Below are positions 12,626 through 27,545 of a stretch of 64,000 nucleotides of DNA, piece after piece; within the stretch, counting starts at the first letter, position 1, and the number at the start of each line of letters is the position of its first letter. A program made the position numbers and the translations under genes. The stretch is from Schistocephalus solidus (taxonomy: Eukaryota; Platyhelminthes; Cestoda; Diphyllobothriidea; Diphyllobothriidae), in the NCBI GenBank assembly GCA_017591395.1, contig WEDG01005608.1:1-64000 (forward strand), in the 5' to 3' direction. The notes under the pieces were generated by a model. It made no database searches. It worked only from the letters and a program-made list of their open reading frames with translations, and had not been told where the DNA came from.

Positions 12626-14330
12626 TGATGGTGGTAAAGTAAAGATATAGCGCTAAATAGGTGGTTTGTGTGTGTAGAAATGGTCACCAGAAGGATCTCA
12701 TCCAACAGAGTCAGAATTGATGCGGTAAGTAAGCTATTGCGGTGAATAGGTTGGTTTGTGTGTAGAAATGGTCACTTTGTTGGTGGTAATATATTGTGGT
12801 AAATAGGTAAGTTGCTATTTAGAAATGGTCAAAAGAAAGATCTCGTACCAACAGAGTCAGAATTGATGGTGGTAAGTAAGCAATTGCGCTGAATAGTGGG
12901 TTTGTGTGTGAAATGGTCACCGAAGGATCTCATCCAACAGAGTCAGAATTGATGGTGGTAAGTAAGCTATTGTGGTGAGTAGGTGTAGATGTGTCAGTAA
13001 GTATTGCGGTAGGTGGGTTTGTGTGTAGAAGGTCAGCAAATGATCTCATCCAACAGGAAAGTATGGTGGTTAGTAAGCTATTGCGGTGAATAGGTGGGTT
13101 TGTGTGTAGCAAATGGTCACCAGAAGGATCTCATCCAACAGAGTCAGAATTTGATGGTGGTAAGTAAGCTATTGCGGTGAATAGGTGGGTTTGTGTGAAA
13201 TGGTCACCAGAAGTATCTCATTCAACATAGTCAGAATTGATGGTGGTAAGTCAGCTATTGCGGTGAATAGGTAAGTTGGTTTGTAGAAATGGTCACCGAA
13301 GGATCTCAAGAACAGAGTCAGAATAGATGTCTGTCAGTAAGATATTGCGGTAAAAAGGTGGGTTTGTGTGTAGAAATGGTCAGCAAGAAGGATCTCATCA
13401 ACAGAGTCAGAATTGATGGTGGGTAGTAAGCTATTGCGGTGAATAGGTGGGTTTGTGTGTGAAATGGTCACCAGAAGGATCTCATCCAACAGAGTCAGAA
13501 TTGATGGTGGAAAGTAAGCTATTGCGGTGAATAGGTGGGTTTGTGTGTGAAATGGTGCAGAAGGATCTCATCCAACAGAGTCAGAATTGATGGTGGTTAG
13601 TAAGCTATTGTGGTGAATAGGTGGGTTTGTGTGTAGAAATGGTCACCAGAAGGATCTCATCCAACAGAGTCAGAATTGATGGTGGTAAGTAAGCTATTGC
13701 GGTGAATAGGTGGGTTTGTGTGTGAAATGGTCGCCAGAAGGATCTCATCCAACAGAGTCAGAATTGATGGTGGTAAGTAAGCTATTGCGGTGAATAGGTG
13801 GGTTTGTGTGTAGAAATGGTCACCAGAAGGATCTCATCCAGCAGAGTCAGAATTGTCCACCAGAAGGATCTCATCCAACAGAGTCAGAATTGATGGTGGT
13901 AAGTAAGCTATTGCGGTGAATAGGTAAGTTGTGTGTGAAATTGTCAAGAAGGATCTCGTACAACAGAGTCAGAATTGATGGTGGTAAGTAAGCTATTGCG
14001 CTGAATAGGTGGGTTTGGGTTGAGGGTCACCAGAAAGATCTCATCGAACACAGTCAGAATTGATGTCGTTAGTAGCTTATGCGGAGAATAGGTGGGTTTG
14101 TGTGTATAAATGGTCAACAGAAATATCTCGTACAACAGAATCAAAATTGATTGTGGTAAGTAAGCTATTGCGCTGAATAGGTGGATTTGTGTTTAGAAAT
14201 TGTCACCAGAAGAATCTCATCCAATAGAGTCAGAATTGATGGTGGTAAGTAAGCTATTGCGGTGAATAGGTGTGTTTGTGTGTAGAAATGGTCATTAGAA
14301 GGATCTCATCCAAAAGAGTCAGAATTGATA
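12626..14330 (-). repeat. Decayed, deletion-rich satellite next to the inversion
   Basis: Units are recognisable but many are shortened. Examples are GGTCACTTTGTTGGTGG near 12771, the region of GTGAGTAGGTGTAGATGTGTC near 12976, and GAACAGAGTCAGAATAGATG near 13310. Spacing between landmarks often falls below 89. Nearly intact units occur at 13400-13840. Decay increases toward 14330. Edge units that exchange less with the rest of an array are known to drift in this way in other satellites; that reading is an inference here. Confidence 0.85.
13821..13862 (-). repeat. 37-bp truncated satellite unit
   Basis: CACCAGAAGGATCTCATCC starts at 13821 and again at 13858, only 37 bases later. Between them the unit runs as far as GTCAGAATTG and then jumps straight to TCCACCAG, so about 52 bp of the unit are missing. 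It is a deletion between two points of the repeat, or unequal exchange out of register. Confidence 0.85.
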
Positions 14331-14345
14331 GTGACCCTTTCGCAC
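14310..14345. other. Orientation switch point in the satellite array
   Basis: The last minus-strand unit ends with CAAAAGAGTCAGAATTGATA at 14311-14330, which corresponds to unit phase 7 onward. The first plus-strand unit begins at once with GTGACCC at 14331, phase 41. No unique or mobile sequence separates them. The two sides meet at different phases, so this is not a perfect palindrome. Units on both sides are decayed: the first two right-side units lack several bases (CACTGCAATAACTACC, CTGTGAATCAGATCC). The breakpoint is placed to within a few bases. It may be a real inversion or an assembly join. Confidence 0.93.
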
Positions 14346-15990
14346 AAAACCCACCCTATTCACTGCAATAACTACCACCATCAATCTGACTCTGTGAATC
14401 AGATCCTTCTGGTGACCATTCTACACAAACCAACCTATTCACCGCAATAACACACCATCAATTCTGACTCTGAGTAGATCCTTCTGGTGACCATTTCTAA
14501 ACACAAACCCACCTATTCACCGCAAAAAGCTACTTACCACCATCAATTCTGACTCCGTTGGATGAGATCCTTCCGGTGACCATTTCTACAAACAAACCCA
14601 CCTCTTCACCGCAATAGTTTACTTACCACCATCAATTCTGACTCTGTTGGATGAGATCCTTCTGGTGACCATTTCTACACACAAACCTACCTTTACACCG
14701 CAATTGCTACCTTTCCACCATCAATTCTGACTTTGTTGGATGAGATCCTTCTAGTGAAAATTTCTAATTAGAAACACACCTATTCACCGCAATAGGTTTC
14801 TTACCACCATCAATTCTGACTCTGTTTGTTGAGATCTATCTTTTGACCATTTCGACACGAAAACCCACCTATTCACCGAAATAGCTTACCTACCAACATA
14901 AATTATGACTCTTTGGATAAGATCCTTCTAATGAACATTTCGACACACAAACCTACCTATTCACCGCAATAGCTTACTTACCACCATCAATTCTCACTCT
15001 GTTGGATAAGATCCTTTTAGTGACCATTTCTACACACAAACTTACCTCTTCACCGCAATAACTTACTTACCACCATCAATTCTGACTCTGTTGGATGAGA
15101 TCATTTCGGTGACCATTTCGACACACAAACCTTCCTTTTCACCGCAATAGCTTACTGACCACCATCAATTCTGACTCTGTTGGTTGAGATCTATCTTGTG
15201 ACCATTTCGACACGCAAACCCTCCTATTCACCGAAATAGCTAACTTACCGACATCAATTCTGACTCTGTTGGATGAGATCCTTCTGAGAGCATTTCTACA
15301 AACAAAACCACCTCTTCACCGCAATAGCTTACTTAACACATCAATTCTGACTCTTTTGGATGAGATCCTTCTGGTGACCATTTATACACACAAACTTACC
15401 TCTTCACCGCAATTGCTTACTTTCCACCAATTATTCTGGCTCTGTTGGATGAGATCATTCTGGTGACCATTTCTACACACAAATCCACCGCTTCACCGCA
15501 ATAGCTTACTTTCCACCATCAATTCTGACTCTGTTGGATGAGATCCTTCTGGTGACCATTTCTACACACAAACCCACCTCTTCACCGCAATAGCTTACTT
15601 ACTGACATCAATTCTGACTCTGTTGGATGAGATCCTTCCGGTGACCATTTCTACATACAAACCCACCTTTTCTCCGCAATAGCTTACCAATCACCATCAA
15701 TTCTGACTCTGGTGGATGAGATCATTCCGGTGACCATTTCGACACACAAACCTTCCTATTCACCGCAATAGCTTACTTACCACCATCAATTCTGACTCTG
15801 TTGGTTGAGATCTATCTTGTGAACATTTCGACACGCATACCCTCCTATTCACCGAAATAGCTAACTTACCCTAATCAATTCTGACTCTGTTGGATGAGAT
15901 CCTTCCGGTGACCATTTCTACACACAAACCCACCTCTTCACCGCAATAGTTTACTTACCACCATCAAATCTGACTCTATTGGATGAGATC
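14331..15990 (+). repeat. Decayed and higher-order units just right of the inversion
   Basis: The first few units are shortened and mutated; later ones recover. A variant unit with GAGATCTATCTT, followed by TTTCGACACG and ACCGAAATAGCTAAC or ACCGAAATAGCTTACC, occurs with GATCTATC at 14833, 15188 and 15809. The spacings are 355 (4 units) and 621 (7 units). In two copies a unit with TTTCGACACACAAACCTTCC precedes it. The block has mixed CTATTC and CTCTTC forms and grades into the CTCTTC subfamily near 16.0 kb. Confidence 0.82.
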
Positions 15991-18900
15991 CTTCTGGTGA
16001 CCATTTCTACACACAAACCTACCTCTACACCGCAATAGCTTACTTTCCACCATCAATTCTGACTTTGTTTGATGAGATCCTTCTGGTGACCATTTCCACA
16101 CAGAAACCCACCTCTTCGCCGCAATAGCTTACTTACCACCATCAATTCTGTCTCTATTGGATGAGATCATTCTGGTGACCATTTCTACACACAAACCCAC
16201 CTCTTCACCGCAATAGCTTACTTACCACCATCAATTCTGACTCTGTTGGATGAGATCCTTCTGGTGACCATTTCTACACAAACCCACCTCTTCACCGTAA
16301 TAGCTTACTTACACCATCAATTCTGACTCTGTTGGATGAGATCCTTCTGGTGACCATTTCTACACACAAACCCACCTCTTCACCGCAATAGCTTACTTAC
16401 CACCATCAATTCTGACTCTGTTGGATGAGATCCTTCTGGTGACCATTTCTACACACAAACCCACCTCTTCACCGCAATAGCTTACTTTCCACCATCAATT
16501 CTGACTCTGTTTGGATGAGATCCTTCTGTTGACCATTTCTACACAAACCCACCTCTTCACCGCAATAGCTTACTTACCACCATCAATTCTGACTCTGTTG
16601 GATGAGATCCTTCTGGTGACCATTTCTACACACAAACCCACCTCTTCACCGCAATAGCTTACTTACCACCATCAATTCTGACTCTGTTGGATGAGATCCT
16701 TCTGGTGACCATTTCTACACACAAACCCACCTCTTCACCGCAATAGCTTACTTACCACCATCAATTCTGACTCTGTTGGATGAGATCCTTCTGGTGACCA
16801 TTTCTACACACAAACCCACCTCTTCACCGCAATAGCTTACTTACCACCATCAATTCTGACTCTGTTTGGATGAGATCATTCTGGTGACCATTTATACACA
16901 CAAACCCACCTCTTCACCGCAATAGCTTACTTACCACCATCAATTCTGACTCTGTTGGATGAGATCCTTCTGGTGACCATTTCACACAAACCACCTCTTC
17001 ACCGCAATAGCTTACTTACCACCATCAATTCTGACTCTGTTGGATGAGATCCTTCTGGTGACCATTTCTACACACAAACCTACCTCTTCACCGCAATAGC
17101 TTACTTACCACCATCAATTCTGACTCTGTTGGATGAGATCCTTCTGGTGACCATTTCGACACACAAACCCACCTCTTCACCGCAATAGCTTACTTACCAC
17201 CATCAATTCTGACTCTGTTGGATGAGATCCTTCTGGTGACCATTTCTACACACAAACCCACCTCTTCACCGCAATAGCTTTACTTACCACCATCAATTCT
17301 GACTCTGTTGGATGAGATCCTTCTGGTGACCATTTCTACACACAAACCCACCTCTTCACCGCAATAGCTTACTTACCACCATCAATTCTGACTCTGTTGG
17401 ATGAGATCCTTCTGGTGACCATTTCTACACACAAACCCACCTCTTCACCGCAATAGCTTACTTACCACCATCAATTCTGACTCTGTTGGATGAGATCCTT
17501 CTGGTGACCATTTCTACACACAAACCACCTCTTCACCGCAATAGCTTACTTTCCACCATCAATTCTGACTCTGTTGGATGAGATCCTTCTGGTGACCATT
17601 TCTACACACAAACCCACCTCTTCACCGCAATAGCTTACTTACCACCATCAATTCTGACTCTGTTGGATGAGATCCTTCTGGTGACCATTTCTACACACAA
17701 ACCACCTTTCACCGCAATAGCTACTTACCACCATCAATTCTGACTCTGTTGGATGAGATCCTTCTGGTGACCATTTCTACACACAAACCCACCTCTTCAC
17801 CGCAATAGCTTACTTACCACCATCAATTCTGACTCTGTTGGATGAGATCATTATGGTGACCATTTCTACACACAAACCCACCTCTTCACCGCAATAGCTT
17901 ACTTACCACCATCAATTCTGACTCTGTTGGATGACATCCTTCCGGTGACCATTTCTACACACAAACCCACCTCTTCACCGCAATAGCTTACTTACCACCA
18001 TCAAATTCTGACTCTGTTGGATGAGATTCTTCTGGTGACCATTTCTACACACAAACCACCTTCACCATAATAGCTTACTTTCCACCATCAATTCTGACTC
18101 TGTTGGATGAGATCCTTCTGGTGACCATTTCTACACACAAACCCACCTCTTCACCGCAATAGCTTACTTACCATCATCAATTCTGACTCTGTTGGATGAG
18201 ATCCTTCTGGTGACCATTTCTACACACAAACCCACCTCTTCACCGCAATAGCTTACTTACCACCATCAATTCTGACTCTGTTGGATGAGATCCTTCTGGT
18301 GACCATTTCTACACACAAACCCACCTCTTCACCATAGTAGCTTACTTTCCACCATCAATTCTGACTCTGTTTGATGAGATCCTTCTGGTGACCATTTCTA
18401 CACACAAACCCACCTCTTCACCGCAATAGCTTACTTACCACCATCAATTCTGACTCTGTTGGATGAGATCCTTCTGGTGACCATTTCTACACACAAACCC
18501 ACCTCTTCACCGCAATAGCTTACTTACCACCATCAATTCTGACTCTGTTGGATGAGATCCTTCTTGTGACCATTTCTACACACAAACCCACCTCTTCACC
18601 GCAATAGCTTACTTACCACCATAAATTCTGACTCTGTTGGATGAGATCCTTCTGGTGACCATTTCTACACACAAACCCACCTCTTCACCGCAATAGCTTA
18701 CTTACCACCATCAATTCTGACTCTGTTGGATGAGATCCTTCTGGTGACCATTTCTACACACAAACCCACCTCTTCACCGCAATAGCTTTACTTACCACCA
18801 TCAATTCTGACTCTGTTGGATGAGATCCTTCTGGTGACCATTTCTACACACAAACCCACCTCTTCACCGCAATAGCTTACTGACCACCATCAATTCTGAC

Positions 18901-21900
18901 TCTGTTGGATGAGATCCTTCTGGTGACCATTTCTACACGCAAACCCACCTCTTCACCGCAATAGCTTACTTTCCACCATCAATTCTGACTCTGTTGGATG
19001 AGATCCTTCTGGTGACCATTTCTACACACAAACCCACCTCTTCACCGCAATAGCTTACTTACCACCATCAATTCTGACTCTGTTGGATGAGATCCTTCTG
19101 GTGACCATTTATACACACAAACCCACCTCTTCACCGCAATAGCTTACTTACCACCATCAATTCTGACTCTGTTGGATGAGATCATTCTGGTGACCATTTC
19201 TACACACAAACCCACCTCTTCACCGCAATAGCTTACTTTCCACCATCAATTCTGACTCTGTTGGATGAGATCCTTCTGGTGACCATTTCGACACACAAAC
19301 CCACCTCTTCACCGCAATAGCTTACTTACCACCATCAATTCTGACTCTGTTGGATGAGATCCTTCTGGTGACCATTTCTACACACAAAACCACCTTTCAC
19401 CGCAATAGCTTACTTACCACCATCAATTCTGACTCTGTTGGATGAGATCCTTCTGGTGACCATTTCTACACACAAACCCACCTCTTCACCGCAATAGCTT
19501 ACTTACCACCATCAATTCTGACTCTGTTGGATGAGATCCTTCTGGTGACCATTTCTACACACAAACCCACCTCTTCACCGCAATAGCTTACTTTCCCACC
19601 ATCAATTCTGACTCTGTTGGATGAGATCCTTCTGGTGACCATTTCTACACACAAACCCACCTCTTCACCGCAATAGCTTACTTACCACCATCAATTCTGA
19701 CTCTGTTGGATGAGATCCTTCTGGTGACCATTTCTACACACAAACCCACCTCTACACCGCAATAGCTTACTTTCCACCATCAATTCTGACTCTGTTGGAT
19801 GAGATCCTTCTGGTGACCATTTCACACAAACCCACCTCTTCACCGCAATAGCTTACTTTACCACCATCAATTCTGACTCTGTTGGATGAGATCCTTCTGG
19901 TGACCATTTCTACACACAAACACACCTCTTCACCGCAATAGCTTACTTACCACCATCAATTCTGACTCTGTTTGGATGAGATCCTTCTGGTGACCATTTC
20001 TACACACAAACCCACCTCTTCACCGCAATAGCTTTACTTACCAACCATCAATTCTGACTCTGTTGGATGAGATCCTTCTGGTGACCATTTCTACACACAA
20101 ACCTACCTCTTCACCGTCAAAGCTTACTTACCACCATAAATTCTGACTCTGTTGGATGAGATCCTTCTGGTGACCATTTCTACAAACAAACCCACCTCTT
20201 CACCGCAATAGCTTACTTTCCATCATCAATTCTGACTCTGTTTGGATGAGATCCTTCTGGTGACCATTTCTACACACAAACCCACCTCTTCACCGCAATA
20301 GCTTACTTACCACCATCAATTCTGACTCTGTTGGATGAGATCCTTCTGGTGACCATTTCTACACACAAAACCCACCTCTTCACCGCAATAGCTTACTTAC
20401 CACCATCAATTCTGACTCTGTTGGATGAGATCCTTCTGGTGACCATTTCTACACACAAACTTACCTCTTCACCGCAATTGCTTACTTACCACCATCAATT
20501 CTGACTCTGTTGGATGATATCCTTCTATTGACCATTTCTACACACAAACACCTCTTCACTGCAATAGCTTACTTACCACCATCAATTCTGACTCTGTTGG
20601 ATGAGATCCTTCTGGTGACCATTTCTACACACAAAACCCACCTATTCACCGCAATAGCTTACTTACCACCATCAATTCTGACTCTGTTGGATGAGATCCT
20701 TCTGGTGACCATTTCTACACACAAACCCACCTATTCACCGCAATAGCTTACTTACCACCATCAATTCTGACTCTGTTGGATGAGATCCTTCTGGTGACCA
20801 TTTCTACACACAAACCCACCTCTTCACCGCAATAGCTTACTTACCACCATCAATTCTGACTCTGTTGGATGAGATCCTTCTGGTGACCATTTCTACACAC
20901 AAACCCACCTCTTTCACCGCAATAGCTTACTGACCACCATCAATTCTGACTCTGTTGGATGAGATCCTTCTGGTGACCATTTCACACAAACCCACCTATT
21001 CACCGCAATAGCTTACTTTACCACCATCAATTCTGACTCTGTTGGATGAGATCCTTCTGGTGACCATTTCTTCACACAAACCCACCTCTTCACCGCAATA
21101 GCTTACTTACCACCATCAATTCTGACTCTTTTGGATGAGATCCTTCTGGTGACCATTTATACACACAAACTCCACCTCTTCACCGCAATTGCTTACTTAC
21201 AACCATCAATTCTGACTCTGTTGGATGAGATCCTTCTGGTGACCATTTCTACACACAAAACCCACCTCTTCACCGCAATAGCTTACTTACCACCATCAAT
21301 TCTGACTCTGTTGGATGAGATCCTTCTGGTGACCATTTCTACACACAAACCCACCTCTTCACCGCAATAGCTTACTTACCACCATCAATTCTGACTCTGT
21401 TGGATGAGATCCTTCTGGTGACCATTTCTACACACAAACCCACCTCTTCACCGCAATAGTTTACTTACCACCATCAATTCTGACTCTGTTGTATGAGATC
21501 CTTCTGGTGACCATTTTTACCAACAAACCCACCTCTTCACCGCAAAAGCTTACTTTCCACCATCAATTCTGACTCTGTTGGATGAGATCCTTCTGGTGAC
21601 CATTTCTACACACAAAACCCACCTATTCACCGCAATAGCTTACTTACCACCATCAATTCTGACTCTGTTGGATGAGATCCTTCTGGTGACCATTTCTACA
21701 CACAAACCCACCTCTTCACCGCAATAGCTTACTTACCACCATCAATTCTGACTCTGTTGGATGAGATCCTTCTGGTGACCATTTCTACACACAAACCCAC
21801 CTCTTTCACCGCAATAGCTTACTTTACCACCATCAATTCTGACTCTGTTGGATGAGATCCTTCTGGTGACCATTTCACACAAACCTACCTCTTCACCGCA

Positions 21901-24900
21901 ATAGCTTACTTACCACCATCAATTCTGACTCTTTTGGATGAGATCCTTCTGTTGACCATTTCTACACACAAACCCACCTCTTCACCGCAATAGCTTACTT
22001 ACCATCATCAATTCTGTCTCTTTTGGATGAGATCCTTCTGTTGACCATTTCTACACACAAACCCACCTCTTCACCGCAATAGCTCACTTACCACCATCAA
22101 TTCTGACTCTGTTGGATGAGATCCTTCTGGTGACCATTTCTACACACAAACCCACCTCTTCACCGCAATAGCTTACTTACCACCATCAATTCTGACTCTG
22201 TTGGATGAGATCCTTCTGGTGACCATTTCTACACAAACCACCTATTCACCGCAATAGCTTACTTACCACCATCAATTTGACTCTTGCTTGGATGAGATCC
22301 TTTCTGGTGACCATTTCTACACACAAACCCACCTTCACCGCAATAGCTTACTAACAGCATCAATTCTGACTCTGTTGGATGAGATCCTTCTGGTGACCAT
22401 TTCTACACACAAACCCACCTCTTCACCGCAATAGCTTACTTACCACCATCAATTCTGACTCTGTTGGATGAGATCCTTCTGGTGACCATTTCTACACATA
22501 AAACCCACCCTTCACCGCAATAGCTTACTTACCACCATCAATTCTGACTCTGTTGGATGAGATCCTCGGTGACCATTCTACACACAAACCCACCTCTTCA
22601 CCGCAATAGCTTACTTACCACCATCAATTCTGACTCTGTTGGATGAGATCCTTCTGGTGACCATTTCTACACACAAAACCCACCTCTTCACCGCAATAGC
22701 TTACTTACCACCATCAATTCTGACTCCTGTTGGGATGAGATCCTTCTGGTGACCATTTCTACACACAAACCCACCTCTTCACCGCAATAGCTTACTTTAC
22801 CACCATCAATTCTGACTCTGTTGGATGAGATCCTTCTGGTGACCATTTCACACACAAACCCACCTCTTCACCGCAATAGCTTACTTACCACCATCAATTC
22901 TGACTCTGTTGGATGAGATCCTTCTGGTGACCATTTCTACACACAAACCCACCTCTTCACCGCAATAGCTTACTTACCACCATCAATTCTGACTCTGTTG
23001 GATGAGATCCTTCTGGTGACCACTTCACACACAAACCCACCTCTTCACCGCAATAGCTTACTTACCACCATCAATTCTGACTCTGTTGGATGAGATCCTT
23101 ATGGTGATCATTTCTACACACAAACCCACCTCTTCACCGCAATAGATTACTATCAACCATCAATTCTGACTCTGTTGGATGAGATCCTTCTGGTGACCAT
23201 TTCCACTACAAAACCCACCTCTTCACCGCAATAGCTTACTAACCACCGTCAATTCTGACTCTGTTGGATGAGATCCTTCTGGTGACCATTTCTACACACA
23301 AAACCCACCTCTTCACCGCAATAGTTTACTTCACCACCATCAATTCTGACTCTGTTGGATGAGATCCTTCTGGTGACCATTTCTACACACAAACCCACCT
23401 CTTCACCGCAATAGCTTACTTTACCACCATCAATTCTGACTCTGTTGGATGAGATCATTCTGGTACCATTTCACACACAAACCCACCTCTTCACCGCAAT
23501 AGCTTACTTACCACCATCAATTCTGACTCTGTTGGATGAGATCCTTCTGGTGACCATTTCTACACACAAACCCACCTCTTCACCGCAATAGCTTACTTAC
23601 CACCATCAATTCTGACTCTGTTGGATGAGATCCTTCTGGTGACCATTTCTACACACAAACCCACCTCTTCACCGCAATAGCTTACTTACCATCATCAATT
23701 CCTGACTCTGTTGGATGAGATCCTTCTGGTGACCATTTCTACACACAAACCCACCTCTTCACCGCAATAGCTTACTTACCACCATCAATTCTGACTCTGT
23801 TGGATGAGATCCTTCTGGTGACCATTTCTACACACAAACCCACCTCTTCACCGCAATAGCTTACTTACCACCAATTCTGACTCTGTTGGATGAGATCCTT
23901 CTGGTGACCATTTCTACACACAAACCCACCTCTTCACCGCAATAGCTTACTTACCACCATCAATTCTGACTCTGTTGGATGAGATCCTTCCTGGTGACCA
24001 TTTCTACACACAAACCCACCTCTTCACCGCAATAGCTTACTTATCCACCATCAATTCTGACTCTGTTGGATGAGATCCTTCTGGTGACCATTTCTACACA
24101 CAAACCCACCTCTTCACCGCAATAGCTTACTTACCACCATCAATTCTGACTCTGTTGGATGAGATCCTTCTGGTGACCATTTCTACACACAAACCCACTC
24201 TTCACCGCAATAGTTTACTTACCACCATCAATTCTGACTCTGTTGGATGAGATCCTTCTGGTGACCATTTCTACACACAAACCCACCTCTTCACCGCAAT
24301 AGCTTACTTTACCACCATCAATTCTGACTCTGTTTGGATGAGATCCTTTCTGGTACCATTTCTACACACAAACCCACCTCTTCACCGCAATAGTTACTTC
24401 CAACCATCAATTCTGACTCTGTTGGATGAGATCCTTCTGGTGACCATTTCTACACACAAACCCACCTCTTCACCGCAATAGCTTACTTACCACCATCAAA
24501 TTCTGACTCTGTTGGATGAGATCCTTCTGGTGACCATTTCTACACACAAAACCCACCTCTTCACCGCAATAGCTTACTTTCCACCATCAATTCTGACTCT
24601 GTTGGATGAGATCCTTCTGGTGACCATTTCTACACACAAAACCCACCTCTTCACCGCAATAGCTTACTTTACCACCATCAATTCTGACTCTGTTGGATGA
24701 GATCCTTCTGGTGACCATTTCTACACACAAACCCACCTCTTCACCCGCAATAGCTTACTTACCCACCATCAATTCTGACTCTGTTGGATGAGATCCTTCT
24801 GGTGACCATTTCTACACAAAACCCACCTCTTCAACGCAAAGCTTACTTACCACCATCAATTCTGACTCTTTTGGATGAGATCATTCTGGTGATCATTTCT

Positions 24901-25850
24901 ACACAAAACCCACCTCTTCACCGCAATAGTTTACTTTACAACCATCAATTCTGACTCTGTTGGATGAGATCCTTCTGGTGACCATTTCTACACACAAAAC
25001 CCACCTCTTCACCGCAATAGCTTACTTACCACCATCAATTCTGACTCTGTTGGATGAGATCCTTCTGGTGACCATTTCTACACACAAACCCACCTCTTCA
25101 CCGCAATAGCTTACCTACCACCATAAATTCTGACTCTGTTGGATGAGATCCTTCTGGTGACCATTTCTACACACAAACCCACCTCTTCACCGCAATAGCT
25201 TACTTACCAACCATCAATTCTGACTCTGTTGGATGAGATCCTTCTGGTGACCATTTCACACAAACCACCTCTTCACCGCAATAGCTTACTTTACCACCAT
25301 CAATTCTGACTCTGTTGGATGAGATCCTTCTGGTGACCATTTCTACACACAAACCCACCTCTTCACCGCAATAGCTTACTAACCACCATCAATTCTGACT
25401 CTGTTGGATGAGATCCTTCTGGTGACCATTTCTACACACAAACCCACCTCTTCACCGCAATAGCTTACTTACCACCATCAAATTCTGACTCTGTTGGATG
25501 AGATCCTTCCGGTGACCATTCTACACACAAACCCACCCTTCACCGCAATAGCTTACTTACCAACCATCAATTCTGACTCTGTTGGATGAGATCCTTCTGG
25601 TGACCATTTCTACACACAAACCCACCTCTTCACCGCAATAGCTTACTTACCACCATCAATTCTGACTCTGTTGGATGAGATCCTTCTGGTGACCATTTCT
25701 ACACACAAACCCACCTCTTTCACCGCAATAGCTTACTTTACCACCATCAATTCTGACTCTGTTGGATGAGATCCTTCTGGTGACCATTTCTACACACAAA
25801 CCCACCTCTTCACCGCAATAGCTTACTTACCACCATCAATTCTGACTCTG
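15991..25850 (+). repeat. CTCTTC subfamily block
   Basis: About 110 units share C instead of A at unit phase 69, reading CCCACCTCTTCACCGC in place of CCCACCTATTCACCGC. Most are otherwise canonical. A few CTATTC units are interspersed (near 20640, 20730, 20990, 21620 and 22240). Other recurring changes are CTTTCCACC for CTTACCACC at phase 88 onward and missing TCTA before CACACAAA. Single-base insertions in runs are common. No gene is present. Confidence 0.92.
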
Positions 25851-27545
25851 TTGAATGAGATCCTTCTGGTGTCCACTTCTACACACAAACCCACCTCTTC
25901 ACCGCAATAGCTTACTTACTACCATCAATTCTGCCTCTTTTGGATGAGATCATTATGGTGATCATTTATACACACAAACTTACCTCTTCACCGCAATAGT
26001 TTACTTACAACCATCAATTCTGACTCTGTGGGATGAGATCCTTCTGGTGACCATTTCTACACACAAATTCACCTCTTCACCGCAATAGCTTACTTACCAC
26101 CATAAATTCTGACTCTGTTGGATAAGATCCTTCTGTTTACCATTTCTACACATAAAACCAACCTGTTCACCGCAATAAATTACTTACCATCATCAATTCT
26201 GACTCTGTTGGATGAGATCCCTCCGGTGACCATTCCTACTTACAAACCCACCTATTAACCGCAATAGCTTACCTTCCACCATAAATTCTGACTCTGTTGG
26301 ATGAGATCCTTCTGTTGACCATTTCTACAAACAAACCCACATCTTCACCATAATAGCTTACTTACCACCATTAATTCTGCCTCTTTTGGATGAGATCATT
26401 ACGGTGATCATTTCTACACAAAAACCCACCTCTTTCACCGCATTAGATTACTTACAACCATCAATTCTGACTCTGTTGGATGAGATCCTTCTGTTGACCA
26501 TTTCCACACAGAAACCCACCTCTTCACCGCAATAGCTTACTAACCACCATCAATTCTGCCTCTATTGGATGAGATCATTCTGGTGACCATTTCTACACAC
26601 AAACCCACCTCTTCACCGCAATAGATTACTTACCACCATTAATTCTGACTCTGTTGAATGAGATCCTTCTGGTGACCACTTCTACACACAAACCCACCTC
26701 TTCACCGCAAAAGCTTACTTACAACCATCAATTCTGACTCTGTTTGGATGAGATCATTTCTGGTGACCATTTCTACACACAAAACCCTACCTCTTTCACC
26801 GCAATAGCTTACTTACAACCATCAATTCTGACTCTGTTGGATGAGATCCTTCTGGTGACCATTTCCACACAGAAACCTACCTCTTCACCGCAATAGCTTA
26901 CTTACCACCATCAATTCTGACTCTGTTGAATGAGATCCTTCTGGTGACCACTTCTACACACAAACCCACCTCTTCACCGCAATAGCTTACTTACCACCAT
27001 CAATTCTGCCTCTTTTGGATGAGATCATTATGGTAATCATTTATACACACAAATTCACCTCTTCACCGCAATAGTTTACTTACAACCATCAATTCTGACT
27101 CTGTGGGATGAGATCCTTCTGGTGACCATTTCTACACACAAATTCACCTCTTCACCGCAATAGCTTACTTACCACCATAAATTCTGACTCTGTTGGATAA
27201 GATCCTTCTGAAAGAGCATTTCTACGAACAAAACCACCTCTTCACCGCAATAGCTTACTTTCCACCATCAATTCTGACTCTGTTGGATGAGATCCTTCTG
27301 TTGACCATTTCTACACATAAAACCCACCTGTTCACCGCAATAAATTACTTACCATCATCAATTCTGACTCTGTTGGATGAGATCCCTCCGGTGACCATTC
27401 CTACACACAAACCCACCTATTAACCGCAATAGCTTACCTACCACCATCAATTCTGACTCTGTTAAATAAAGATCCTTCTGGTGACCATTTCTACACACAA
27501 ACCCACCTCTTTCACCGCAAATAGCTTTACTTACCACCATCAATT

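Larger units (their letters stand above)
1..14330 (-). repeat. Left arm: satellite units on the minus strand
   Basis: Read on the plus strand, this arm shows the reverse complement of the unit, with GGTCACC followed by AGAAGGATCTCATCC and GATGGTGGTAAGTAAGC. The plus strand is therefore G-rich here and C-rich to the right of 14330. About 160 units fit. The arm contains distinct sub-blocks, listed separately, and decays toward its right end where the orientation switches. The array is already in progress at base 1, so its left boundary lies outside the window. Confidence 0.97.

Noticed and set aside
14310..14345. Hairpin or inverted-repeat element at the junction
   Set aside because: The two sides meet at different unit phases (7 and 41), so there is no symmetrical stem at the join beyond general inverted satellite similarity.
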